Notes: a model not told the origin generated them from the sequence alone. A stretch of DNA of 64,000 nt from Prorocentrum cordatum (GCA_963575745.1 CAUYUJ010003425.1:350630-414629); one strand, 5' to 3'. Shown: positions 19,986 to 30,237, numbered from the stretch's first letter. Translations and numbers: made by a program.

Positions 19986-22447
19986 TTATATATATTATAT
20001 ATATATATAATATATATGTATATATACATATCGATATCTCTCTCTCCTCTCTCTTTCTCTCTTTCTTTCTTTTTTTTATTTTTTTTCTCTCTCTCTCTCT
20101 CTCTCGCTCTCTCTCTCTCCTCTCATTCAGACTTTTCTCTCTCTCTCTGCTCTCTCTCTCTCTCTCTCTCTATAAATTATATACATACCTGCCAGCACCT
20201 CGTCCGGCCCTCTCGGTCTTTCCCTCTCTATATCTCATCCTCTCTTCCATACCTCTGCTATCCCTATCCCTTCTTGTCGCCTTGCTTCGACCTTATCCCC
20301 CCCCTCCGACCCCCCCCCCCCCCCCCCCCGCGCCCCCCCCACCGCGCCACCGCCCCCCTTTTCTCTCGACGCCTGCCGATTTGGAGGGGGGGCGGCCGGC
20401 ATGGGCAGAACCTCAGGCGTCGCCGCCTGTCCTTGTGAAGCCGCAGCGCGAACGCATACGCCAGCTCGATGGACTCGCCTCGGAAGAGCTCCATCCAGTC
20501 CACCAACAAGCCGCACGATGTCACTGCTGTCACGACGCCGCCAGTGCAACGTCTGACTCTGTTGCTTCCGTGGAGTTTGTCAACGCCGCACGCCTGGATG
20601 GATTCCTCCTGCTTGTCGTCCAGGGCTAGCCACCCCCTGCAGCGGCTACTCAATGAGCGGAACTTGCTGGCGTCGCTGCTCACGTCGGCCGCCGCCGGCC
20701 GCTTCGTCGACTTGGCGTGAGCTGACTGCCTCGGCGCTGTGGCGGCCGGGCCTCTGCCGACGCCAGCTCTTCTTACTCGGCGCGAAGTGCCCGCAGCCTT
20801 GCCCCGCTTGCTCGCTGCCCCGCCAGTCGTCGGGGCTCGAACCTTAGCAGCGGGTCCGCGCTGAGCCTCCTTGCCTCCTCTCTGGGCGTCTGCGCCACGA
20901 CTCGCCCCGACCGAGCTGGGCGGCCCGCAAGCCGACGACTGCTTCGTCAGCCAGCGCGAAAGTTGCCGGGCCCCCTTCATCCACGCGGGGCGTGTCTTCT
21001 TGTTGCCGTGGTCCCCTCTGTTCCGAAGCAGCGACTTCTCGAATTCCGCCAACAGTTCCTTGTGCACCTGGGCTCGCGGTAAGTGCGCCTCGAAGGGCCG
21101 CTCGGGCAAGTCGGGGTCGTGACATCGCACCACGTAGCGCAGCGCTGAGTCGCCGCTGGACGCCGATCCGGGAGCAGCGATCCCCAAGATCTTCTCCTGG
21201 GGGATCATACGCGCTTGCTCTATGGTCGACGGCCGGCACCATTTACAGAAGAACTGATTCGTTGGGGCATTTCGTTGGCAGCCTGTGTGCAGCTCCAGTT
21301 CCAGACCCTGCATGGGTTCATACCCCTCCAAACCGCCGCAAATGAATCGACGGGCGCCGTGCTTGCCATCAAGCAAAACGACAAGCTTGCCGACGCATTT
21401 CGGACACGTCCGCACGTGTTCTGCGACACGCGTTAAGTGCGCCTGACGCACACATGCCGCGATGCTCGCAAGGCCGCTTTCTATGCCGTCTGGCGTGAAC
21501 GACCACCCAATGCCCCTAGCGCCGGCACCTGCCAAACGGATGGCGTTGTGCAAGTACCACGCGTCCTCCAGACGCACACGCGTGTGGCACGTCTGTGTCA
21601 TATCCTCGTCCAGAATGAGGTTTTGCTGCGCCTGCTCAGGATGCTTACCCGCCCACACGTGGATTGCGGAGGTGAACGTGCCGCCGCCATGGTGCAAGTC
21701 ATCAGTGATGAACTGCAGCAGCTGTAGGTCGACAGCGTACCATGCTTTCTCACGGGGCACCACAACATATGGCAAAGCAGTTTGCGTGACCACGGTGGTG
21801 ATATCAGTCATCTTGCCGAAATTTGCACGACCGCCGCTGCCTGCATTTTTCTTGTATTTCCAATTGCCAATGAAATAATGCTTGCAGGACGGGCAGTGCT
21901 CCTCACGGAAAGTGCAGAATTGAACACCTGCTCCGAGAGTGTACACTCGGAAACGAAACTCGCACGACCTGGCATCTGCGTTCCCTTCTTTCCAATTTGC
22001 CGCAATGCTGCCTCTGCTTCTGCCTGTCTGCTTCACCAGCTCCGTTGTTTGACATTCTGGGCACCACCCGTGTGTAGATGGGAGACATACTGTCTCCGAT
22101 TCTAGGCACGCAGCTTGCATCTCCTTCAACACTGGGTTGTTCAGGTCGTAGTCGTAAGCACATCCAACTCCAACATGCGATCGCAGCTTCCACAAAACAC
22201 TATTGATAATGTTCTCTCTGGCTTCAACGTTGTGGTTCTGGCGCAAACAAGCCTTCACAAATGGCGGGGCCAACTCCCTCGGCACGCACGACAAGACGCG
22301 TGCCAGGACTTCAAACGCAGCCGTTGGTAGCGGGTGCATCAACGTTCTGAAAGAGAAGTCCACCCCGGCGTCACTTGCCATATCCGCTATTCGCACGGGC
22401 TCTGGACGTAGGTAGCGAAACCTCGGCGCGCGTGGTGCGCAGGCCAA
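18506..22447 (-). CDS. KDZ-superfamily DNA transposase, three exons
   Basis: Exon 1 (22,447-20,432) holds the cysteine clusters typical of KDZ-associated CxC domains: WCPEC (residues 128-132), HCPSC (184-188), CPKC (348-351), LLDGKHGARRFICGG (358-372), then GC (389-390) and FFCKWC (399-404). A basic linker (about 500-595) leads to the core CGVDKLHGSNRVRRCTGGVV (620-639) and CGLLVDWMELFRGES (645-659). Exon 2 (19,554-19,094) supplies ALGYDHACKLL, MVLDRFHRDNHTWC and KNTEACEQLNSWI, the conserved YDxxC, DxxHxxxHxxC and NTexxEQ blocks of the C-terminal half. Exon 3 (18,908 to about 18,506) continues in frame with SETVTGPWTLDALAAHC; its end is uncertain because it runs into a poly-G tract. The start could also be the ATG at 22381. 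KDZ proteins are predicted RNase H-fold DDE transposases. All core blocks appear present, so the copy may be intact apart from the C-terminus. Confidence 0.8.
18909..19093 (-). other. GT-AG intron of the KDZ gene with terminal inverted repeats
   Basis: The 185-base intron starts GTATAAAG and ends AAATACAG on the minus strand. Removing it joins KPPSSRINQ to GRCLRSKLRMMPRMP in frame. Near its ends the intron has CCCTACCCTGGTTTACAAG and, in inverse orientation, CCCTACCCTGGGTTGCAAG, so the ends can pair. This is the architecture of an introner-type mobile intron. Confidence 0.6.
19555..20431 (-). other. 877-base GA-AG intron of the KDZ gene filled with microsatellites
   Basis: Exon 1 ends LRLHK at 20432 and exon 2 begins DARELGFVIAALGYDHAC at 19554. 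AAG/GACAGG and AACAG/GAT keep phase 0. GA donors are known in dinoflagellates; a GC donor six bases on would break the frame. The interior is poly-C (20,300-20,345), a TA tract near 19,975-20,030 and CT tracts. Confidence 0.5.
19640..20180. repeat. (CT)n with embedded (TA)n compound microsatellite
   Basis: About 540 bases of CT with TTTTTTT and TTTTGTTT interruptions and one TATATA block. It gives spurious Ser/Leu-rich plus frames and Arg/Glu-rich minus frames. Confidence 0.97.
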
Positions 22448-22499
22448 GACTTGATCAGTAACGTGGCGGCCACAGGGCGTATCTTATGGGAACAGCGAC

Positions 22500-22632
22500 G
22501 ATGATGCTGATGTTCAAAAAGATGGTGATGTATTGCTTACGAAGATGACGATAACACCGGCGATGATGATGGCAGTGATGATGATGCTGTTGGGGGTGAT
22601 GATGGTGATCTTGATGCTGAGATCGACGATAC
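22500..22632. repeat. GAT-rich imperfect trinucleotide repeat
   Basis: GATGATG words with GGTGATG and GCTGAT interruptions, just upstream (on minus) of the transposase start. Similar to the large GAT array at 63.1-64 kb. Confidence 0.7.
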
Positions 22633-22639
22633 TGGTGGT

Positions 22640-22866
22640 GTTCACAGGTCGCACAAGTCCAGCAGGCCCCACGGGTCCCACAGGTCCCGCAAGTCTCATT
22701 GGTCCCACAGGTCCATCAGGTCCCACAAGCATCACTGGTCCGGCAGGCCCCACGGGTCCCACAAGTCCAGCAAGTCCCACAGGTCCGGCAGAGCCCACGG
22801 GTCCCACAGGTCCGGCAGGTCCCACAGGTATCACAGGTCAGGCAGGTCCCACAGGTCCAGCTCGTC
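22640..22866 (+). repeat. 9-base CCACAGGTC minisatellite encoding a Gly-X-Y pattern
   Basis: About 25 units of nine bases (GGTCCCACAGGTCC-like) translate on plus as Pro-Thr-Gly and Pro-Ala-Gly triplets with some Gly to Ser changes, a collagen-like pattern. Nine bases is in phase, so the pattern is automatic. The surrounding 120-codon frame lacks other support, so a gene is possible but unproven. Confidence 0.5.
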
Positions 22867-23129
22867 CGTGCCAAGTCGAACCGGAGAATGCCTGAAGCAA
22901 GAACTCCAGGAAACCCCAGGGAACCCTGGGGAACCTCGCATCCCCGGGGGGGCCCCGGCTCCGTCCTCGCACTTTCTTTTGCGATCTCCGGCGGCGAAGG
23001 TAGGGTGAGGGAGGGGCCGGGTCAGAGAGCGCAGCCCGTATGATGACGAGGATGACGTTTTCTCCTCCTGTGGTGGCGGCCGCGCTTTCGGCCGGCCACG
23101 CTGGCGTCCCGGGGGGGGGGGGGCGGGAG

Positions 23130-23275
23130 GAAGGGGGAGGGAGGGGGGGGCGGAGCGGGAAAAGGCTCGGGAAAGAGGGAGCGGGTGGAGGGAAGGAACA
23201 GGCTCGGGAGGAAGGGATCCGATTCTGGAGGGGGCGGGAACAGTTTAAAAACTTAATTTTTTAATTGGGGCAAGG
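23130..23275 (+). repeat. Direct duplication, copy 1 (GA-rich then TTAATTTTTTAATTGGGG)
   Basis: This segment, ending CCGATTCTGGAGGGGGCGG, AACTTAATT and TTAATTGGGGCAAGGGG, recurs at 23,985-24,115 with few changes. Confidence 0.8.
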
Positions 23276-23283
23276 GGACCAAG

Positions 23284-23535
23284 ACACACACACACACACC
23301 ACACACACACACTACGCACGCACACGCACACGCAACGCTCACGCGCACACACACGCACACGCACACGAACGACGCACAAAAAACGCAACACGCACACACA
23401 CACACACGACACCACAACGCAACGCACCGCACTACGCACAACGCACACCGCCACACAAGACACATATAAAAACACCACACAAACACACACACACAAACAC
23501 ACGCACGCACGCACACACACACACACACACACACA
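23284..23535. repeat. (CA)n/(CGCA)n microsatellite
   Basis: CA and ACGCACACGC units over 250 bases. Open frames across it are artefacts. Confidence 0.95.
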
Positions 23536-23544
23536 ATGATCGGG

Positions 23545-23925
23545 AAAAGAGGAGGCAGGAGGGAGGGAGGGAGGGAAGAGGGCGGGAGGGAAGAAAGAAG
23601 TGGAAGGAGGAGGGGGGAGACAGGGGGGAGGAGGGAGGGAGGAGGGAGGAGGGAGGACAGAGGAGGGAGGAAGGGAGGAGGGAGGAGGGCGGAGGGAGAG
23701 GGAGGGAAGGAGGGAGGAGGGAGGGAGGGAAGGAAGGGGGGGGGAGACAGGAGGGGGGAGAGAGGAGGGCGCGCCGGACCCGACCAACAGGACAGGAGGA
23801 AGTGGGAGGTACGGCGGGGAAGAGGAGGAGGAGGAGGAGGAGGAGGAGGAGGAGGAGGAGGAGGAGGAGGAGGAGGAGGAGGCGGGGGAGGAGGAGGAGG
23901 AGGTGGGAGGGGAGGGGGCGGGGGG
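23545..23925. repeat. GGGAGG and (GGA)n purine tract
   Basis: GGGAGGA/GGAAGGA words, a short unique insert near 23,770-23,810 (GCGCGCCGGACCCGACCAAC), then a pure GGA run of about 20 units. A related insert is found near 25,500. Confidence 0.95.
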
Positions 23926-23984
23926 CGACGGGCAAATAATATTTACGTGGCAGAGGGGGGAGCGGGAGGAGCAAGGGGGAGGGA

Positions 23985-24115
23985 GGGACAGAGCAGGAAG
24001 AGGCTCGGGAAGGAGGGGGCGGGTGGAGGGAGGGAACAGGCTCGGGAGGAAGGGGTCCGATTCTGGAGGGGGCGGCAACGACTTAACAACTTAATTTCTT
24101 AATTGGGGCAAGGGG
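23985..24115 (+). repeat. Direct duplication, copy 2
   Basis: Partner of 23,130-23,275. Confidence 0.8.
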
Positions 24116-24225
24116 GGCAAACAAACAATTATCGGGACAAGAAAAACACGACGAGGCAAATCATTGCGTTGGTGAGGGGGGAGAGCAGGCGGAGGGAGGA
24201 GGAGGAGGAGGAGGAGGAGGACAAG

Positions 24226-24320
24226 TTAGGTGCGCTCGCGTCAACATCTGACATCGCACCCCTCCCTCCAATTACCATAGCGCTGATTTTCTCTATCCGC
24301 GGACGCGTGTCGTAGCGGAC
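24226..24320 (+). repeat. Dispersed segment shared with 34,450-34,550
   Basis: Both loci share GGTGCGCTCGCGT, GACATCGCACCCCTCCCTCC-like text and CCGCGGACGCGTGTC in the same order and orientation, each beside a long trinucleotide tract. Confidence 0.6.
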
Positions 24321-24345
24321 CTGTGGCTCCGCGCGCGTGTGCGTA

Positions 24346-24637
24346 GTGGGTGGTGGTGCGCGTGCGTGCGTGCGTGTGTGCGTGGTTGTGGTTGTTGTGG
24401 TGGTGGTGGTGGTGGTGTGTATGTGTGTGTGCGTGTGTGCGCGTGTGTTGTGGTGTGACGTGGTGTGGCGTCTTGGTGGTTTGGCAAACCTGGTTTGGTG
24501 GTGGGCCAGGTGCGTACGTGCGTGATGGCGGTGGTGGTGGTGGTGGTGGTGGTGGTGGCGGTGGTGGTGTGTGTGTGTGTGTGTGTGTGTGTCTGTGTGT
24601 GTGTGTGTGTGCGTATGCGTGTGCGTGTGTATGTGTG

Positions 24638-24682
<45 letters not shown>

Positions 24683-24905
24683 GCGTGCGTGCGTGCGTGC
24701 GTGCGTGCGTGTGTGTCTGTGCGCGCGCGCGTGTGATGTGGCGTGTCGCGGCGTAGCGTGGTGGTGGTGGGTGGGGTAGTGCGGTGGTGGTGGCGGTGCG
24801 CGGTGGTGGTGCGCGTGCGTGCGTGCGCGCGCGCGGTGGGTGGAAGTGGCGGTGGGCGCGCATGCGGCGGGGCGGGGCGCGGTGCGGCGCGGTGGTGGCG
24901 GGCGG
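24346..24905. repeat. GTG, GT, GTGC and GGTGGC compound microsatellite
   Basis: About 560 bases of GTGGTG, GTGTGT, GCGTGC and GGTGGTG with one short unique insert (24,470-24,520). It explains the His/Thr-rich minus frames. Confidence 0.95.
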
Positions 24906-25195
24906 ATGGGCGCGCGAGAAAGAAGCCCGCGCTGGGGCGAGAACGCCATCCTGAACGACGGAGGCAAAACGCCGATCCGTAAATGAGGCCCACGCTGCAG
25001 CGGGAGCACGATTCGGAACGATTCGGGGGCAGAAATGAGGCCGGCGCCTCAGCGAGAGCAGCATTTTGAACAAAAACGCAAGCGAAAACCCAACTCCCGG
25101 GAATCCTGTGTGCACAAAAAACATTACGCGGGGGGGGTCGAAAATTCCCAGGGCGCCATCAGGGGAAGAGGGAGAGTAGTATTCGCATTGAGTAA
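24905..25195. other. No gene; segment with CGCTGCAGCGGGAGC-type boxes
   Basis: Contains ATGAGGCCCACGCTGCAGC, similar to GTGAGGCCCAGGCTGCAGC near 35,775, and degenerate AGCGGGAGC boxes like those in family R. No coding signal. Confidence 0.5.
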
Positions 25196-25500
25196 TTGTG
25201 GAGGAGGAGGAAGGCGGAGGGCGGAGGCCGGAGGAAAGAAATGAGGCTGGAGGGAGGGAGGGAGGAAGGAGGAGGGAGGGGGGAGGGAGGAAGGAGAAGG
25301 GGGGAAGGAGGAGAGAGGAAGAAGGACGGAGGAGGGAGGGGGGAGGAGAAAGGGAGGGAGGAGAGAAGAAGGAGGGAAGAGGACGGAGGGAGAAGGGAGG
25401 GAGGGAGGGAGGGAGGGGGAAGGGGAGGGGGGAGGGAGGGAGGGAGGGAGGGGGGGGGAGGGGAGGGAGGAGAGCGGAGGGGCGAGGTGGAAGGAGGAGG
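25196..25500. repeat. GGGAGG purine tract
   Basis: GGAGGGA and GGGAGGAAGG words across 300 bases immediately downstream of the coiled-coil gene on minus. Confidence 0.95.
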
Positions 25501-25536
25501 ACGCGCAGGACCGGGCCAACCGGACCAACGGGGCGC

Positions 25537-26587
25537 TCACTCGTCGTCAGAGTCGTCCGAGTACTGGGGGCAGTCGGGGCTTTGGCAGCTCTCCCAGAAC
25601 AAGCGCAGCTTGGCGTTCTCTTCCAAGAGCCCCTTGTTCCACTGTCGGGGGAACCAACCATACGCGCGAATGCCCTATCCCATCGCCGGAACTGGGGCCA
25701 CCGCCATCGTGTTCATCATCGTCATCGTCATCATCATCGTCCTCCTCATCATCGTCCGTAGCCACGCTGGCTCAAGGCCGACAAGGTTTCCAATGACCAC
25801 GAGTCCACGTGGCGCGCCGAACGGTAGGACCGCTCACTCCTGCTGGCGCCTCCGCGCCGATGGTCTCTTAGCAACTCAAGGTTTTCGCTATGATTTTTGA
25901 CAGATAACATGCGTTTGTGGCAGGGTGTTCTTTATCAAAGCAGCGCCTGCGAGGCACTGCGGGTCCCGTTCCAGCATGGCTTGGCTGGTGGTCCAAACTC
26001 CAAACGTTTCGCGTTTCCCGCCCGGGGTTGTTTAGGTTTCCGTGTATGGTTGGTGCCCCCCAACCAGCCTCGTCCACGCCCTCGAGCTCCTTCAGGCGGC
26101 GGGTCAAGGACTCCACCTTCGCCTCCGCCGCTGTCGCCCTTGCCAGCGCCGCGGTCAGCGCCTCCTTTCGCTCCTGCTTCTCCGTCTGCTCGTGGTCGTC
26201 CTCGCTGGAGTCGCTGGGCCCTCGTCTCTTCCTCTTGCCGCGCGGAGTGGGCCCTTTGCGAACCGCCTCCTCCAAGTAGTGCTGCGCGGTCTGGTCCCAC
26301 CCTCCTTGGACTCCAGTCGTGGCCAAAGGAACAGGGGCTCCTGGGCGGGTAGAGTTGCGCCGGCCTTTGTTCTGCGCGTTCACGATCAGGTTGCGGTAGT
26401 CGGCGCGGCTTATGTCTTTGCGACACCCGCCCGCTTCCTGCACCATGGCCTGCACGGCCTCCTGACTTGGGGGGGTCGCGGGCACTGGCCGCCCCTCCAA
26501 CTTCGTAAGCTGTGCACTGATCGGTGCCAAGTTCGCCTCGAACTTAGTGTCAAGAAGAGCACCCATGCTCTCAAGCGTCACAGCCAT
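25537..26587 (-). CDS. Two-exon coiled-coil protein with acidic tail, unknown function
   Basis: Exon 1 runs from the ATG at 26587 to 26069 (173 codons); exon 2 from 25641 to the stop at 25537-25539 (34 codons), giving 207 residues. The N-terminus (MAVTLESMGALLDTKFEANL) is helical. A basic patch GKRKRRG (about 117-123) and a Ser/Asp/Glu stretch suggest a nuclear protein. From about 138 onward a heptad-rich helix continues across the splice junction: SLTRRLKELEGVDE then WNKGLLEENAKLRLFWES. The last residues are PQYSDDSDDE. I know no family for it. A single-protein helix spanning the junction strongly supports the intron. The reading frame stays open upstream of the chosen ATG (LLKDPTANSRAHYFVA), so an earlier start is possible. 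Confidence 0.6.
25642..26068 (-). other. 427-base GC-AG intron with terminal inverted repeats
   Basis: On minus, GACGAG/GCTGGTTGG opens and CCGACAG/TGGAAC closes it, keeping phase 0. The 5' end carries GGGGGGCACCAACCATACACG, here split as GGGGGGCACC and AACCATACACG; the 3' end carries the inverse with CGGGGGAACCAACCATACGC. The pairing covers roughly the first and last 25 bases. The geometry matches introner-type introns. Confidence 0.65.
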
Positions 26588-26649
26588 CGCCACAAAGTAG
26601 TGGGCACGTGAGTTTGCAGTAGGGTCCTTGAGTAGCATGGGTTTCCTTG

Positions 26650-26935
26650 AGCAAAATGTGGGCGGTAGGAGGAGGGGAGGTGGAGAAGGAGGGAGGAGGA
26701 GGAGGAAGAAGGAGGTGGCGGCAGGAGGAGGAGGAGAGGAGGAGGAGAAAAGAAGGTGTGGGGGGAGGAGGAGGAGGGGGAGTCGGAGAGGAGAGGAGGG
26801 GAGGAGGAGGGAGGGTAGGTGGAGGAGCGTGGACGAGGAGGAGGAGGACGACGAGGATGAGGACGAGGAGGAGGAGGAGGAGGAGGAGGAGGAGGAGGAG
26901 GAGGAGGAGGAGGAGGAGGAGGAAAAGGAGGCAGG
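26650..26935. repeat. (GGA)n purine tract
   Basis: GGAGGA with AAG and GTG interruptions, then about 20 pure GGA units, just upstream on minus of the coiled-coil gene. Confidence 0.95.
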
Positions 26936-27074
26936 AAGGGGCGGGAGGAGACGGGACGGAATGGGAGACGAGTTTCTGGAGGAATGGAAAGGAGTGGTAA
27001 GGGGATATAGAAATGTTATTCGTCGGCTCAACGGGCTAAGATCCCCGGTAACAATAACCATATGACAAGTTCGC

Positions 27075-27770
27075 GCGCGCGTGGCGGCCCCTAGGGGCCC
27101 CGACGCGGCAAGTACCCTGCCAAGGCCCCGGCAAGTCCCCGGCAAGGCCCCGGCGGGTGCCCGTCAGAGATGCCGGAGGCCCCCAAGACGGCCCAAGAGG
27201 TGCCCAATGCGTCCTCAAGGGAACGCCAAGACGGTCCAAGAGGCCTTCAGGTCCTCGAAAGATCGGCCCACGATGCCCAAGATGGCCCCACGATTGGCCC
27301 AAGAGGCCGCCAAGACGCCTCCAACAGCACTTCCGACAAGGCCCCGACAGGCCAAATTCATTCCTTCCCGTTTGTTTTTGAACATGTTTAGCCTTCTCAA
27401 CATTTCGGCGCTTCGTCTCTCCCAGACGGCCCACGAGGCCCCGAAAATCGCCTCCAGACGGCCCAAGAGGCCCCCAGGAGGCGCCCAAAATGGCCCAAGG
27501 GGCCCCGAAGAAGGCCCAAGAGGCCCCCAGGACGGTCCGAAGAGGGCCCCAAGACGGGGAACGCGATCCGAAAACCCGAGCCTGGCGCCCCATAAGGGCC
27601 CCAAGGGCCCAAAGAGGCCCCAAGAGGCCTCCAAGAGGCCCCCAGGAAATCCCCAGGAGGCCTCCATGAGGCCCAACACCTGCCTCCAAAAAGCCCCCGA
27701 GAAGCCTTCCACGAGACCCCACGAGCCATCCGAGTGGCCTCAAACCCACACAACCAGGCAACCCCAGCGA
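27075..27770 (+). repeat. CCAAGAGGCC/CCAAGACGGCC periodic repeat, block 1
   Basis: About 50 words of CCAAGA(G/C)GGCC at 10-15 base spacing. A spacer without the repeat lies at 27,355-27,415. Frames are open on both strands (Pro/Arg/Lys-rich on plus, Gly/Leu/Trp-rich on minus) because the word lacks stops; I regard these as artefacts. Confidence 0.85.
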
Positions 27771-27779
27771 TGCGAGACG

Positions 27780-28305
27780 CGCTGGCGGAATGAGCGAAGC
27801 GAAGGGGGAATGCGAAGAGATGGAGGGGATGAGGATGCGAGGGAATGGCCGGAGGGATATCGATGGGGCAGTGTTGGGAGCACGCGAAAGGAAGTGGAGG
27901 GGTAGGTGCAAGGAGAGAGGCAGGTGGAGGAATGAGTGGGAAGTGGTTTCTAACACCGCCTGAGCCGTTCAATCTTGTGCAACCTGCGCACCAGGAAACT
28001 CTCGACCCCAGGTGAATCGCGATTTCGCACCGCGGGTCCGTTTCTTCGAGCCCCGAGGCCCAGAAGGGCCCCCCTGGGCGCGTTCAACCTTGAATTCCGT
28101 TGACCACGTCTGACCACTCGCCTTAGACTCGATACGACATCGAACGTCCGAGACTAACCCTGTAACACCGGCTTCGTCGGCTGGGGTGCTGTCATTGGCC
28201 CGAAGGCTCGGCACCAATGTTGCAATCAAACCGACATCCTCCGAATCACCCTCAGAAGAAAACGACGGCCATCCACTTGTTGCCATCGCGTATCTTCTAA
28301 CTCAC
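27780..28305. other. No gene recognised
   Basis: Includes a short GATGGAGGGGATGAGG tract and GCGCGTTCAACCTTGAATTC near 28,078, resembling the GTTCAAGGTTGAAC boxes near 31.8 kb. Confidence 0.5.
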
Positions 28306-28311
28306 CCCCCA

Positions 28312-28562
28312 GAGGAGAAGGAGGAGGGAGGAGGACAAGGAGGAGGAGGTGGAGGAGAAAGTAGTCTACAGTAGTAGAAGTAGTAGAAGCAGTAGGAGGA
28401 GGAGGAGGAGGAGGAACATGTGTGTAGAATGAGGGAGGACAGAGAGAGGGGAGGAGGAGGAGGAGGAGGAGGAGGAGGAGGTGGAGGAGGAGGAGGAGGA
28501 GGTAGGAGGAGGATGGAGGAGGAATGAGGAGGAGGAGGAGGAGGAGGAGGAGGAGGAGGACA
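28312..28562. repeat. (GGA)n purine tract
   Basis: GGAGGA runs with AGTAGTAG and ATGTGTGTAGAATG interruptions. Confidence 0.95.
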
Positions 28563-28605
28563 GGAGGACAGGAGGCCAACGTTGGAGCGATAGCGTGTCC
28601 GTGCG

Positions 28606-29250
28606 CCCCGCGACCCGGCGACCCGGCACCCGGCGACCCGGCCCGGCGACCCGGCGACCCAGCACCCCGCGACCCGGCACCCGGCCCGGCAACCCGGCAC
28701 CCGGCACCCAGCACCCGGCATCCAGCGCCCGGCACCCGGCGACCCGGCTACCCGGCACCCGGCACCCGGCGACCCGGCGACCCGGCACCTCGCACCCGGC
28801 ACCCGGCAGCCGGCGACCCGCGACCCGGCGACCCGGCGACCCGGCGACCCGGCGACCCGGGACCCCGGACCCCGGCACCCGGCACCCGGCACCCGGCGAC
28901 CCGGCGACCCCGCGACCCGGCGACCGGCACCCGGCACCCAGCACCCGGCACCCGGCACCCGGCACCCGGCACCCGGCACCCGGCACTAGGCGACCCGGCG
29001 ACCCGGCGACCCGGCAACCCGGCACCCGGCACCCGGCACCCGGCACCCGGCGACCCGGCGACCCGGCACCCGGCACCCGGCACCCGGCACCCGGCGACCC
29101 GGCGACCCGGCCATCCGGCGACCCGGCGACCCGGCGACCCGGCACCCGGCACCCGGCACCCGGCACCCGGCACCCGGCACCCGGCGACCCGGCGACCCGG
29201 CGACCCGGCGACCCGGCACCCGGCACCCGGCACCCGGCACCCGGCACCCG
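28606..29250. repeat. CCCGGCA heptamer array, second locus (about 90 units)
   Basis: Same heptamer, same eight-base CCCGGCGA variant and same strand orientation as 12.66-14.43 kb, so the two arrays are related. Spurious frames of about 300 codons result. Confidence 0.97.
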
Positions 29251-29254
29251 GCGT

Positions 29255-30237
29255 TTCCCGGCCGGCCCCCCGTCCTTGTCAGGACCGACCTCAGCCATTT
29301 ATTGGTTCAGCTGACCACCTCTGTGTGTTCACATCGTTCCACTTCCTATGTGTTTGCAATTTTGACAGCGCGATTAGGATAGGGCGAAATCGAAATGTGC
29401 AATTTCGGAGCAGTAGATGTCGAGAGGTCGATCCAGGAAAAACGATGTTGAATTTGGCAATAAAGGTGCTCGTACGAGACGAACATTTATCGTCATAGGA
29501 GCCTCAGGGTCGGCCGTCGGTAGGGGTCGAGATGAGCGACGGCGGAAATCGGAATCCAGCGCTACGGCTTTCCGCGTAAGTGTGCCCCCGCATGCGATGT
29601 GCCCGCGTCGGTGCCCGCGCAAGTTCCCCCGTGATCCGGCGATCGTCCTGCGCCCGCGCAGGTGCCCCGCCTGGCTGCGTCGCCCTCCCTTCCCCCAGGG
29701 GGGAAAAGTCACACAGACACAATTTGTCGTCGACTCCCGGGAAAGAGTGGGAAAACGTGGGAAGATGGGGGGGAGGCCCGAACCCAGAAGCTATAGGGAA
29801 GGATGGGGAATCCTGTTATCTGTGTGTATGTCTTTGCGTGTCCCAGGGCCCCTTCATACTTGGGGGGGGACAGCAGGGGCCGCAGAAAAGTGGCCCCTTG
29901 GGTTAAGTCGGGCCTGTCCCGCTACAGGGGGATATTCCCAAAGTCCAAACATAGGCTGGGGGCGTTTTTTTGTTTGTTTGTTTTTCCCATTATTTTTTAC
30001 AAGTTGGGGGGTAGTTTTTGAATATTTTCAATTTTATTTTTAATTTTCGCCCAGAACCCCCCTGTATGGGGGGCAGGCCCGACCCAACCCTTGGGAACCC
30101 CCTGAGCGGGGCCCTTTGGGGGCCGGCCCACAAGGCCCGGGGGCCTGCCGGGCCCGAGTTGTGCGCCTCTCTCCCCCTCCCCACTTCTGATATATCGGGG
30201 AGGGCCATTCGCCCAGGCACCGCCATTCGCCCAGGCA
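29255..30237. other. No gene recognised
   Basis: Low-repeat sequence, AT-richer at 29,330-29,480 and with a T-rich stretch at 29,970-30,045. A plus frame of about 200 codons at 29,417-30,043 has Arg/Pro-rich composition, no motif and no start context I trust. Confidence 0.4.

Noticed and set aside
19679-20029. Arg/Glu-rich extension of the transposase C-terminal ORF
   Set aside because: It is the reverse of the CT microsatellite and lies in the intron; protein-like text begins only at DARELGF.
24129-25661. 510-codon minus frame with His/Thr repeats
   Set aside because: Produced by GT, GTGC and GGGAGG tracts.
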